The notes under the pieces were generated by a model. The model did not search any database, had not been told where the DNA came from, and saw only the letters and a program-made list of their open reading frames with translations. Positions 5,576 through 12,593 of a DNA stretch of 15,684 nt are shown here, one piece after another. Location of the stretch: assembly GCA_947629735.1 (NCBI GenBank), contig CANREX010000018.1, forward strand, positions 1 to 15,684, in the 5' to 3' direction. A program made the translations under genes and the position numbers. The DNA is from an uncultured Clostridia bacterium. GTDB taxonomy: Bacteria > Bacillota > Clostridia > Christensenellales > Borkfalkiaceae. Each line of letters starts with the position of its first letter. Position 1 is the stretch's first letter.

Positions 5576-6925
5576 ATGCAGTACAAATACGAAATTTTAA
5601 CGCAACTGAACAAATACAAGGGCAAGGACAAGGTGCGCCTGCACATGCCCGGGCACAAGAATTCGGGCGACTTCCGCTCGCATTTCCCCGTGGCGGGGAT
5701 AGACTTCACCGAGCTCGATTTTTCGGACGATCTGAATTGCCCGAGCGGCGCGATAAAGCGCGCGCAGGACGATTTGGCCGTGATAGTGGGCGCGAAAAAG
5801 GCGTTCATAACCACGGACGGCTCGACGAGCGGAGTGATGAGCATGCTGTTCGTCGCCTCGCGCTTCGGCAGCAAGATAATAGTGCCGCGTTCCTCGCACA
5901 AGAGCGTGTTCAACGCGTGCAGACTTTTCAACGTGGAACCCGTAATAGTGCAGGGCGCGGAAAGCGAGGGCGTTCTCCTTCCCCCCTCGGCGGAATTGAT
6001 TGAAAAGCTCGTCGTCAACGACAGGAACATCGCGGGCATAATAGTCGCTTCCCCCGATTATTACGGCAATATCGCTCCCCTTGCGGAATACGCCGAAGTC
6101 ATGCGCAAGTACGAGAGATTTCTCTTTGTGGACGGCGCGCACGGGGCGCATCTGTTCCTCGAAGAGGGGCGCAAAGGCTATGCGGGCGAGTTCGCCGACA
6201 TGTGGGTGGACGGCGTGCACAAGAGCCTGCCCGCGCTCACGCAGGGCGCGCTGATATGCGTCAAAAACCCCGCGCTTTTGCAGTACGCCGAACAGGCGGT
6301 TAGCATTTTCCGCACCACGTCGCCTTCCTATCCCGTGATGGCGAGCGTTGAGTACGCGGTCAAATATTTCGTCAACAACCCCAAGCTCTTGTCGGCGGCA
6401 AAAGTAGCCGTGCAGGAGTTCAAGGGCGACTTGCAGGGCATAACGTTCTACCCCTCGGGCGATTGGACAAAACTTGCCGTGGACTTCAAAGCATTGGGGA
6501 TATCCCCGAGTGAAGCGCAGACATTGCTTGAAAAGAAGGGGATATATCCCGAGCTCAACGACGGAAGATATATACTTTTCTATCTTTCGCCGTCTGTTGA
6601 AGCGGGGCAGCTCGCCGCACTCAAAAACGCGCTGCTTTCGATAGCTTCCAACAAGAAGCTGAAAGGCACATACAAGGGGCGCGCGCCCATTCCCACGGCG
6701 GAGAGGACGTATTCTTTCCTGTATTCTTTGAAGAGCAAGAGCGAATACGTGCCGCTCAAAGAAGCCGCGGGCAGAATGTGCGCGGAGAACGCGGGCATCA
6801 CGCCGCCCTGCCTGCCCGTCGTCATCGCGGGCGAGATAATAACCCCGCAGGCGATAGAGCTGCTTTCCAAGGCGGGCAAGACGTTCGGGCTCGTAAACGG
6901 CGGGATAAAGGTAGTCAAAAAATGA
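5576..6925 (+). CDS. Orn/Lys/Arg decarboxylase family protein (YaaO-like)
   Basis: This 449-residue PLP enzyme belongs to the fold-type I Orn/Lys/Arg decarboxylase family, whose members convert basic amino acids to polyamines or diamines. Visible landmarks are RLHMPGHKNSGDF (21-33), TTDGSTSGVMSML (79-91), SSHKSVFNACRL (106-117), the Asp186-containing DGAHGAHLF (186-194) and the Schiff-base lysine Lys216 in DMWVDGVHKSLPALTQ. A short C-terminal domain follows from about 360. It is shorter than the ~700-residue inducible enzymes and near the ~480 residues of B. subtilis YaaO, which also lies just before tmk. Substrate cannot be read from the sequence. AGGG (5564-5567) lies 8 nt before the ATG. 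I see no clear promoter in 5362-5575. Its last codons overlap tmk by ATGA. Confidence 0.92.
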   Translation: MQYKYEILTQLNKYKGKDKVRLHMPGHKNSGDFRSHFPVAGIDFTELDFSDDLNCPSGAIKRAQDDLAVIVGAKKAFITTDGSTSGVMSMLFVASRFGSKIIVPRSSHKSVFNACRLFNVEPVIVQGAESEGVLLPPSAELIEKLVVNDRNIAGIIVASPDYYGNIAPLAEYAEVMRKYERFLFVDGAHGAHLFLEEGRKGYAGEFADMWVDGVHKSLPALTQGALICVKNPALLQYAEQAVSIFRTTSPSYPVMASVEYAVKYFVNNPKLLSAAKVAVQEFKGDLQGITFYPSGDWTKLAVDFKALGISPSEAQTLLEKKGIYPELNDGRYILFYLSPSVEAGQLAALKNALLSIASNKKLKGTYKGRAPIPTAERTYSFLYSLKSKSEYVPLKEAAGRMCAENAGITPPCLPVVIAGEIITPQAIELLSKAGKTFGLVNGGIKVVKK

Positions 6926-7545
6926 AAGGCGCGTTCGTGACGGTCGAAGGCTGCGAGGGCTCGGGCAAGAGCACGCAGATAAGGTTGCTTGCGGAAAAGC
7001 TGCAAAGGGACGGCGTTGACTTCATCGTCACTCGCGAGCCGGGCGGCAGCGACGTCGCCGAGCAGATACGCACAATAATTCTCGACGGCAAAAACACTTC
7101 CATGTGCGACGAATGTGAAGCCCTGTTATACGCGGCGGCGCGCGTTCAGCACCTCAGGGAGATAGTGCAACCCGCGCTTTCGCAGGGGAAACTCGTCATC
7201 TGCGACAGGTACGTGGATTCTTCCCTCGCATATCAGGGCGCGGCGCGCGGGCTGGGCTATGAGTACATAGAGGACATCAACTCGTTTGCGCTGAAAGAGT
7301 TTTCGCCGAATTTGACGATATTTCTGAATATCTCCCCCAAGGCGGCGTTTGAAAGGAAGCACGGCGCGGACAAGGACGACAGGATAGAGGCGCTCGGGCT
7401 GGAATTTCACGAAAAGGTCTACCGCGGATACTTGGGGCTTTTGGACAAATACCCCCGCATATGCGCCGTCGAATGTGGCGGAAGCAAGTGGGAAACGAAC
7501 GATAAAATATATCAACTTTTAAAGGATAAGGGAATAATCGGTTGA
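6922..7545 (+). CDS. tmk: thymidylate kinase
   Basis: Tmk phosphorylates dTMP to dTDP with ATP, the last specific step toward dTTP. The 207-residue protein has the P-loop GCEGSGKST (10-18), the substrate-binding TREPGGSDVAEQIR (37-50), the CDRYVDSSLAYQGAARG block (94-110) with the DR[YH] motif, and the lid stretch ERKHGADKDDRIE (144-156). The ATG overlaps the decarboxylase stop (ATGA), and AAGG lies about 10 nt upstream within that gene, so translation is probably coupled. An earlier in-frame GTG at 6778 would add 48 residues wholly inside the decarboxylase gene and is rejected. Of its 16 isoleucine codons, 10 are ATA. Confidence 0.97.
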   Translation: MKGAFVTVEGCEGSGKSTQIRLLAEKLQRDGVDFIVTREPGGSDVAEQIRTIILDGKNTSMCDECEALLYAAARVQHLREIVQPALSQGKLVICDRYVDSSLAYQGAARGLGYEYIEDINSFALKEFSPNLTIFLNISPKAAFERKHGADKDDRIEALGLEFHEKVYRGYLGLLDKYPRICAVECGGSKWETNDKIYQLLKDKGIIG

Positions 7546-7582
7546 CGTCCGCTTACATATAGGCGGCGATCTTTTGAAGCAT

Positions 7583-8494
7583 ATGGACAAGCTCATCTCC
7601 TCGACTGCGGCTTACGCGATATTTTCGGGCGATAAAATGGCGGGAAGGCTCTCCCACGCATATCTGATTTACTTTGCGGACGGCGCTATCCTGCGGGAGA
7701 CGTTGAAGAGGTTCGCCCTCGTCTTTTTCGGCTGTGAAAAGGGCGGGAGAGACGAAAGGCTCGTGCTTTCGGAAGGGCTGCCCGACTTGAAGATTTACCC
7801 CATGCCCGACAAAAAGCTGACGGTGGACGCGGCGCAGGAGATAATCGACGACGCATACCTCCGCCCCGTGGAAGGGGATAAAAAGCTGTACGTGATAAGC
7901 GGGTTCGAAGAGGCGAGCGCGCTGTTCCAGAACAAGCTATTGAAGATTCTGGAAGAGCCCCCCGAGGGCGTGTATTTTCTGCTCGGGGCGACGTCGCTTT
8001 CCCCCGTGCTCGGGACGGTGCTCTCGCGCGTGAAGCGGTTGGAAATCCCCCCGTTTACTCCCGATTCGATAGCCGCGGCGCTTCTCAGGGAAAATTCCGA
8101 CCCCGACTGCGTGCGCGTAGCCCCGCTGTGCGGCGGAATGTTGGGCGAAGCCCGCAGGATGCTCGGCGAGGGCTGGTACAAAGAGGTGTGCCTCGCCGCC
8201 GACGAAATTTGCGCCGCCGACGTGAAAAGGGCGGTTGACGTCGCTTTAAAGTACGGCGACTGCAAGTACAAAACCGAGCTTTTTTCCCAGATGCAGCGGG
8301 TGTATTTTGCTGAGATGGAAAGGTACGCGCGCGACCCCGATTACAGGGGCAAACTTTCGTTAGGTGCGCTGATATATGCCGCCGAACGCGTAAACAAGGC
8401 GTTTGCGGACATAAAATTCAACGCGAATTTCCCCTCGCTGTTATACGATTTCACGCTCAAAGTGGCGTTGGAGAACGAAAAATGGTCAAGATAG
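7583..8494 (+). CDS. holB: DNA polymerase III subunit delta' (clamp loader)
   Basis: Delta' is the stationary subunit of the clamp loader that opens the sliding clamp. The protein (303 residues from this ATG) has the typical opening RLSHAYLIYF (22-31), where the P-loop is degenerate as expected for delta'. It also has LLKILEEPPEGVYFLLGAT (119-137) and VLGTVLSRVKRLEI near 142-155, the position of the SRC-like segment (SRV here). The C-terminal collar domain is poorly conserved. No zinc-binding Cys set is visible in the region after HAYL, unlike many delta' proteins. The start is uncertain: a TTG at 7574 preceded by AGGCGG would add three residues. Position between tmk and ricT is the classical Firmicutes arrangement. 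It overlaps ricT by 13 nt. Confidence 0.9.
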   Translation: MDKLISSTAAYAIFSGDKMAGRLSHAYLIYFADGAILRETLKRFALVFFGCEKGGRDERLVLSEGLPDLKIYPMPDKKLTVDAAQEIIDDAYLRPVEGDKKLYVISGFEEASALFQNKLLKILEEPPEGVYFLLGATSLSPVLGTVLSRVKRLEIPPFTPDSIAAALLRENSDPDCVRVAPLCGGMLGEARRMLGEGWYKEVCLAADEICAADVKRAVDVALKYGDCKYKTELFSQMQRVYFAEMERYARDPDYRGKLSLGALIYAAERVNKAFADIKFNANFPSLLYDFTLKVALENEKWSR

Positions 8495-9351
8495 TAGGAT
8501 GTAAATTCAAGAGCGGCGGAAAGGTCTATTACTTTTCCCCCGGCAAGGACAAATACGAAAAGGACATGGACGTCATCGTGGAAACTTCCAAGGGCAAGGA
8601 GTACGCGACCGTCGTCATACCCGAAGGCGAGGTGGATGAGAGCAAGATCGTTCCGCCCCTCATGCCCGTCGTCAGAATAGCCACGCAAAAGGACAAAGAG
8701 CAGGTCAGAAAGAATGAAGAGCGCCGCCCCGAGGCGATAAAAACCGCGCAGGAAAAGGCGGACGAGCGCAAACTTCCCATGAAGATAATCGGCTGCGAAT
8801 TCGCGTTCGAGGGCAACAAGGTGGCGTTCTATTTTTCCGCCGAAAACAGGGTGGATTTCAGGGAGCTTATAAAGGACCTCTCCGCGGCGTTCCACATGCG
8901 CATAGAGCTCAGGCAGGTGGGCATACGCGACGAGATAAAGCTGATGGGCGGTCTCGCGCCGTGCGGCAGGGAATGCTGCTGCGCGAGCTGCATGAACGAC
9001 TTCAACAAAGTCTCCATAAAGATGGCGAAAAACCAGGGGCTTTCCCTCAACCCGGGCAAAATTTCGGGGCTGTGCGGCAGGCTCATGTGTTGTCTTGCCT
9101 ACGAAAACGATTACTACGCCGAAGCCTATAAAAAGATGCCGAAACTCGGCAGCGAAGTGGGCACGCCCGACGGCACGGGCACGGTCGTCAACATAAACAT
9201 GCTGAAAATGGAAGTCAAGGTCAAGATAGAGCAGAACGACTCCGTGACCTACCGCGATTTCAAGCCCGAACAGCTGAAATTCAAGCGCGGCAAGGAGAGC
9301 GAAAAGGAAGAAAAGAACGATTCCGACGACGTCCTGCCGCAGGAAGATTGA
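8482..9351 (+). CDS. ricT: RicT (YaaT), PSP1-domain subunit of the Ric complex
   Basis: RicT works with RicA (YmcA) and RicF (YlbF), neither of which is in this window. In B. subtilis that complex binds [4Fe-4S] clusters and directs RNase Y-dependent mRNA processing, affecting competence, biofilm formation and sporulation. The 289-residue protein has the PSP1 core and the diagnostic cysteine-rich stretches LAPCGRECCCASCMNDF (158-174; Cys161, 165, 166, 167, 170) and GLCGRLMCCLAYEND (196-210; Cys198, 203, 204). The C-terminal tail from about 268 is highly charged. The ATG lies inside the end of holB and is preceded by GGAG (8470-8473) with an 8-nt gap. A weak 5-bp hairpin (9332-9344) followed by TTTTTT (9352-9357) overlaps the end and might terminate some transcripts. 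Confidence 0.95.
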   Translation: MVKIVGCKFKSGGKVYYFSPGKDKYEKDMDVIVETSKGKEYATVVIPEGEVDESKIVPPLMPVVRIATQKDKEQVRKNEERRPEAIKTAQEKADERKLPMKIIGCEFAFEGNKVAFYFSAENRVDFRELIKDLSAAFHMRIELRQVGIRDEIKLMGGLAPCGRECCCASCMNDFNKVSIKMAKNQGLSLNPGKISGLCGRLMCCLAYENDYYAEAYKKMPKLGSEVGTPDGTGTVVNINMLKMEVKVKIEQNDSVTYRDFKPEQLKFKRGKESEKEEKNDSDDVLPQED

Positions 9352-9562
9352 TTTTTTCAAAGCGGACAAAGTCTACGTCGCCGCGGGCGGCAACAAAAAA
9401 AAGCGGGCAAGCGCGTCGGGCTTCGACGCGGGCAGTTAAAACAGCCGATAATAGGGCGGGCAAAGTTGACGTCGCCTTAAAGTTTAAGGCAAATTCAAGT
9501 CGCAAGCGGAAAAATTCGCCGATGCGGGAACATAAAATATTCAAAAAATATCCCTTTCCCCC
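9352..9562. other. intergenic stretch between ricT and the ferredoxin promoter
   Basis: I annotate no gene in these ~210 bp. A 29-codon open stretch in the +1 frame relative to ricT (about 9350-9439, reading DFFKADKVYVAAGG and onward to a TAA) has codons ending mostly in C or G, like the real genes here. It has no start codon of its own. The segment may be a decayed coding end, or chance in GC-rich DNA. Confidence 0.4.
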
Positions 9563-9591
9563 TTTACAGTCGCGTTTTTTCGTGATATAAT
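9563..9591 (+). promoter_or_regulatory. strong sigma-A promoter of the ferredoxin gene
   Basis: TTTACA (9563-9568), a 17-nt spacer and TATAAT (9586-9591) are followed by an expected start near 9598. The transcript would begin with a 7-bp hairpin, TAATCGG (9600-9606) pairing with CCGATTA (9614-9620). A stem at the very 5' end of this kind can protect a short mRNA from decay, which is inference here. Confidence 0.8.
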
Positions 9592-9653
9592 CAATTCAAT
9601 AATCGGTTTGACCCCGATTACCAAACGTTAAAAAAATATGGAGGAGTTATACT

Positions 9654-9827
9654 ATGGCACACGCAATTTCTGATGAATGCGTAAGCTGCGGCGCTTGTGC
9701 CGCTACCTGCCCCGTCAGCGCGATCAGCGAAGGACCCGATAAATATGTCGTAGATCCCGACGTCTGCATCGACTGCGGCGCTTGCGAAGACGGTTGCCCC
9801 ACCGGTGCAATCAAACCTCAGGACTAA
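9654..9827 (+). CDS. 2[4Fe-4S] clostridial-type ferredoxin (57 aa)
   Basis: This 57-residue electron carrier has two CX2CX2CX3C motifs, with cysteines at 9, 12, 15, 19 and 38, 41, 44, 48. Each motif ends in a CP pair, and together they bind two low-potential [4Fe-4S] clusters. Length and internal symmetry match classical clostridial ferredoxins. GGAGG (9640-9644) lies 9 nt before the ATG. It is a single-gene unit with its own promoter, a 5' hairpin and a terminator right after the stop, as expected for an abundant small protein. Its codons differ from the neighbours: none of its four Ile codons is ATA, and T-ending codons are more frequent, consistent with high expression. It interrupts the ricT-trmN6 order known from Bacillus. 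Confidence 0.97.
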   Translation: MAHAISDECVSCGACAATCPVSAISEGPDKYVVDPDVCIDCGACEDGCPTGAIKPQD

Positions 9828-9837
9828 TCCGAGCGAT

Positions 9838-9870
9838 AAAAAGGGCGGGACGGCTGTTCCGCTCTTTTTT
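9838..9870 (+). terminator. intrinsic terminator of the ferredoxin gene
   Basis: A 14-bp stem with two G-U pairs (9838-9851 with 9856-9869) has the 4-nt loop GGCT. Its descending arm runs into six T residues (9865-9870). It starts 10 nt after the ferredoxin stop and ends 15 nt before the trmN6 ATG. Confidence 0.85.
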
Positions 9871-9885
9871 GTTACGGCGGGCAAT

Positions 9886-10581
9886 ATGGTGGAATTAAAG
9901 CAGGACGAAGCGCTTGAAGAGCTCTTCGGCGACAAGAAGATAATACAGAACACAAAGCTGTACAGGTTTACTTCGGACAGCATATTGCTGTCCCGCTTTG
10001 CGCGCGCGAAAAAGGGCGACGTCGTCGCCGACTTCTGCGCGGGCTGCGGCGCGGTCGGCTACCACTTTTTGTGCCTCAATCCGTCGATATCCTCGCTGAC
10101 GCTGTTCGAACTCCAACCCGCCCTCGCGGACATGGCGGAAAGGACGGCGCTGTTGAACGGCTTTCCCTCGCGCGTGGTCGCGGGCAGATTGCAGGATATC
10201 GGCAGGGAATTCGACGGTGCGTTTTCGCTCATTCTGTGCAATCCGCCTTATGAGAGGGGCGGGTTTGAAAATCTCAGCTACGAAAAGGCGATCTGCCGCA
10301 AGGAAATAACCATAAATCTGGCGGAGATAGTGGAAATCGCCTCACGCAAACTCAAATTCGGCGGGAGATTGGCTATCGTGAACCGCGCGGACAGGCTCGC
10401 CGAGCTCTTCTACACGATGAAGGCGCACGGCGTCGAGCCCAAGCGCATGCAGCTTGTCAAGGGCGGGGAAAACAGCGCGCCCTACCTCGTCATGGCGGAG
10501 GGGGTGAAGGGCGGCAAGCCCTCGCTGGAAATTATGGCGGAGCTCGTCAACACCGCCGCGAACGGAGGCGGCACGATATGA
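9886..10581 (+). CDS. trmN6: tRNA1(Val) (adenine37-N6)-methyltransferase family protein (YabB-like)
   Basis: Members of this family use S-adenosylmethionine to methylate N6 of an adenine, and E. coli TrmN acts on A37 of tRNA1-Val. The 231-residue protein has the N-terminal YRFTSDSILLSRFA (26-39), the SAM-binding motif VADFCAGCGAVG (47-58) and the catalytic NPPY (119-122) in LILCNPPYERGG. I chose the ATG at 9886 because the conserved family start follows it. An upstream in-frame ATG at 9805 lies inside the ferredoxin gene and would read through the terminator sequence. The ribosome binding site is weak (GGCGGG, 4 nt away). No promoter fits between the terminator and the ATG, so transcription may come from terminator read-through. 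The exact tRNA target is not shown by the sequence. Confidence 0.92.
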   Translation: MVELKQDEALEELFGDKKIIQNTKLYRFTSDSILLSRFARAKKGDVVADFCAGCGAVGYHFLCLNPSISSLTLFELQPALADMAERTALLNGFPSRVVAGRLQDIGREFDGAFSLILCNPPYERGGFENLSYEKAICRKEITINLAEIVEIASRKLKFGGRLAIVNRADRLAELFYTMKAHGVEPKRMQLVKGGENSAPYLVMAEGVKGGKPSLEIMAELVNTAANGGGTI

Positions 10582-10628
10582 TTAACGTGGAGCTGCATGA
10601 TATGACGACAAACGGGGGCGCAAGATGA
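10578..10628 (+). CDS. possible 16-codon open frame linking trmN6 and rsmI
   Basis: An ATG overlapping the trmN6 stop as ATGA opens a 16-codon frame, MINVELHDMTTNGGAR. Its TGA overlaps the rsmI ATG, again as ATGA. A strong GGAGG (10564-10568) lies 9 nt before it, a better ribosome binding site than the GGGGG before rsmI. Its role, if any, is more likely translational coupling than a working peptide. In B. subtilis the yazA gene occupies this slot, but nothing here resembles YazA. The frame may be chance. Confidence 0.3.
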   Translation: MINVELHDMTTNGGAR

Positions 10629-11428
10629 TTTACTTTGTCGCGACGCCGATAGGCAATTTAAAGGACATAACCCTGCGCGCGCTCGAAACGCTGCGCGCGG
10701 CTGACGAAATATTCTGCGAAGACACCCGCCACACGCTTAAACTTCTCAACGCGTACGACATAAAAAAGCCTCTCGTCGCCTGTCACAAGTTCAACGAAAG
10801 CGCGGCGGCGGAAAAAATCGTGCGCGCGGCGAGAGACGGGAAAGAGATTGCGATAGTTTCGGACGCGGGCATGCCCGTCATATCCGACCCGGGCAACGTT
10901 GTGTGCGCGCGGCTCAAAGAGGAAGGGCTGGACTACACGGTAGTTCCGGGCGCAAACGCGTTTTTAAGCGCGCTCGTGCTCTCCGCGTTCAACGCCGAAA
11001 GATTCGCGTTTATCGGCTTTCTCCCCGATAAGCAAGGGGAGCGCAAACAGCTGCTTTCCCGCTATAAAAACTGCGATCTCACGCTGTGCTTTCACGTCGC
11101 CCCGCAGGACGTAGACCGCCACATATCCTCGATGTACGAGGTTTTCGGCGACAGAAAAGCCTGCGCGGTGAGGGAAATCACCAAGCTGCACGAGGAGAGT
11201 CTGCCCTTCACCTTAAAGGAAGGGCTTGCGGGCGAGAAGCGGGGAGAATACGTAATAATTGTCGAGGGCGCGGGCGAAGAGGAGTGCCCATTGAATACTC
11301 TTCCCGCGCGCGAGCACATAAAATATTATATGGACGGCGGCATGGACAAAATGCAGGCGGTCAAGCAGGCGGCAAAGGACAGGGGCGTGCCCAAGAGCGA
11401 ACTCTATCCTTACAGTATTGACTTATGA
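10625..11428 (+). CDS. rsmI: 16S rRNA (cytidine1402-2'-O)-methyltransferase
   Basis: RsmI adds the 2'-O-methyl group to C1402 in the decoding centre of 16S rRNA using S-adenosylmethionine. The 267-residue protein shows the tetrapyrrole-methylase-type fold: VATPIGNLKDITLRALE (5-21), IFCEDTRHT (29-37), IVSDAGMPVISDPG (77-90) and VPGANAFLSAL (107-117, where many homologs read PGPSA). A short C-terminal region (about 235-267, MDGGMDKMQAVKQAAKDRG) corresponds to the helical domain found at the end of many RsmI proteins. It is somewhat shorter than the E. coli and Bacillus versions. The ATG is preceded by GGGGG with a 6-nt gap. Its position after trmN6 is conserved from Bacillus (yabB-yazA-yabC). 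The promoter of the next gene begins inside its last codons. Confidence 0.97.
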   Translation: MIYFVATPIGNLKDITLRALETLRAADEIFCEDTRHTLKLLNAYDIKKPLVACHKFNESAAAEKIVRAARDGKEIAIVSDAGMPVISDPGNVVCARLKEEGLDYTVVPGANAFLSALVLSAFNAERFAFIGFLPDKQGERKQLLSRYKNCDLTLCFHVAPQDVDRHISSMYEVFGDRKACAVREITKLHEESLPFTLKEGLAGEKRGEYVIIVEGAGEEECPLNTLPAREHIKYYMDGGMDKMQAVKQAAKDRGVPKSELYPYSIDL

Positions 11429-11446
11429 GCCGCTATGTGTTAAAAT
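11418..11446 (+). promoter_or_regulatory. sigma-A promoter with extended -10 for the DUF697 gene
   Basis: TTGACT (11418-11423), a 17-nt spacer and TAAAAT (11441-11446), with TGT directly before the -10, form a good promoter. Its -35 lies within the last codons of rsmI. The start should be near 11453, so the leader is only about 13 nt and begins at the AAGAGG ribosome binding site. Confidence 0.75.
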
Positions 11447-11465
11447 CAGCATAAGAGGTTAGCTT

Positions 11466-12521
11466 ATGAAAAAGGAAGAAAAGAAGGGAAAAGAGGTAGC
11501 AATTTCCGATAGCGGGGTTGCAAACGTCAAAGACAACTCTCAGAAGATGACAATCTACGAATACGAGGAAAAGTACGTCAAGCGGCAGAACACCAAGGGC
11601 GCGACGTTCGCGCTGAGGCTGTTCGCCGTGCTGATAGGCTTGTTCTTCGTGTGGTGTCTGTTCTCCGTATCCAAGTCGATATGGGACATCAACAAGTACG
11701 CGGGCTACGGCGCGGCGGGCGTTTCCGTCCTGCTGTTCATATTCTTTTACATAGTGCCCGTCGTGAAAATAATGAAGTCCGATTATTTCGTGACCAACGT
11801 AAACTACAAGACGGCGGGTCCGGCAAAGCGCAGGAACAGACAGGTCAGGCGGCAGATTGCCGAAAAGATAGTGGATGTCTGCTCCAACGTCGCGGGCGTG
11901 GGCTGGTACGACAGCAAGACGGTCGAACAGCTCGAAGCGGGGCTGAAAGCGCACGACGACGGCGTCATCAAAGAACAGCTCACCAACCTTTACAAGGGCT
12001 CGGTCAAAAAGAGCGCGAAGGAGATAATCTTCAAGTGCTCGTTAAAGAGCGCGGCGTATTCCGCCCTCTCGCAGAACAACAAGACGGACGCCCTGCTCGT
12101 GGCTGTCGTCAACCTGCAAATGATAAAGGACATCGTGTTTTTGTACGGTTTCCGCCCCTCGGACGCGCGGCTCGTCAAGATTTTCGGCGCAGTACTGCGC
12201 AACGCCCTCGTCTCCTACGGGCTGGGCAGCCTTAAAATCGGTAACGGCATAGCCCGCACCATGGGCGACGCGGCGCGCGGAATTCCCATTCTCGGGACGG
12301 CGATTTCCGTGCTCGTGGACAGCTCAGTGCAGGGGCTGACGAACGGCACGCTGACGGCGGTGATAGGCTTCCAGACGATAAGATATCTGAACACCGAATA
12401 CAGGCTGCAAAATATTCTTGACGGCGTCGAGGTCGCCGAAACGGAAGAGGAACTCACCGAGGCTTGCACGGAACTCGAAAAGGAACTTAAAAGGAATAAG
12501 GGGCTCGCAAAGGCGAGTTGA
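11466..12521 (+). CDS. DUF697 (YcjF-like) membrane protein
   Basis: This 351-residue protein has a charged cytoplasmic N-terminus (1-44), two predicted transmembrane helices (about 45-68 and 80-103), a charged linker and a C-terminal DUF697 region (about 195-325). The last shows the family pattern: ALSQNNKTDALLVAVVNLQM, then IKDIVFLYGFRP, then LVDSSVQGLTNGTLTAVIGF. Length and layout are close to E. coli YcjF (about 350 residues, two helices). The function of DUF697 proteins is unknown. In proteobacteria ycjF follows ycjX, but no YcjX-like partner is present here. It has its own promoter inside rsmI, AAGAGG 7 nt before the ATG, and a terminator after the stop, so it is an independent unit. Family assignment rests on remembered pattern, not a search. 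Confidence 0.82.
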   Translation: MKKEEKKGKEVAISDSGVANVKDNSQKMTIYEYEEKYVKRQNTKGATFALRLFAVLIGLFFVWCLFSVSKSIWDINKYAGYGAAGVSVLLFIFFYIVPVVKIMKSDYFVTNVNYKTAGPAKRRNRQVRRQIAEKIVDVCSNVAGVGWYDSKTVEQLEAGLKAHDDGVIKEQLTNLYKGSVKKSAKEIIFKCSLKSAAYSALSQNNKTDALLVAVVNLQMIKDIVFLYGFRPSDARLVKIFGAVLRNALVSYGLGSLKIGNGIARTMGDAARGIPILGTAISVLVDSSVQGLTNGTLTAVIGFQTIRYLNTEYRLQNILDGVEVAETEEELTEACTELEKELKRNKGLAKAS

Positions 12522-12557
12522 TGCATAGCTGCCGCTAAACGCAGATAAAAAGTTCAC

Positions 12558-12593
12558 AAAAATTTGCGCGCGGTTGCGCGCCCGCAAATTTTT
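12558..12593. terminator. probable bidirectional terminator after the DUF697 gene
   Basis: An 11-bp outer stem, AAAAATTTGCG (12558-12568) with CGCAAATTTTT (12583-12593), encloses an inner CGCG-GTTG-CGCG hairpin with a 2-nt bulge. A-tract and T-tract form the stem base, so it could work on either strand. It begins 37 nt after the DUF697 stop. Confidence 0.7.

Noticed and set aside
8341..9369. 342-codon minus-strand frame opposite holB and ricT
   Set aside because: It is antisense to two well-supported genes. Its composition (His, Arg, Ala and Val rich) is the mirror of GC-biased codons on the plus strand.
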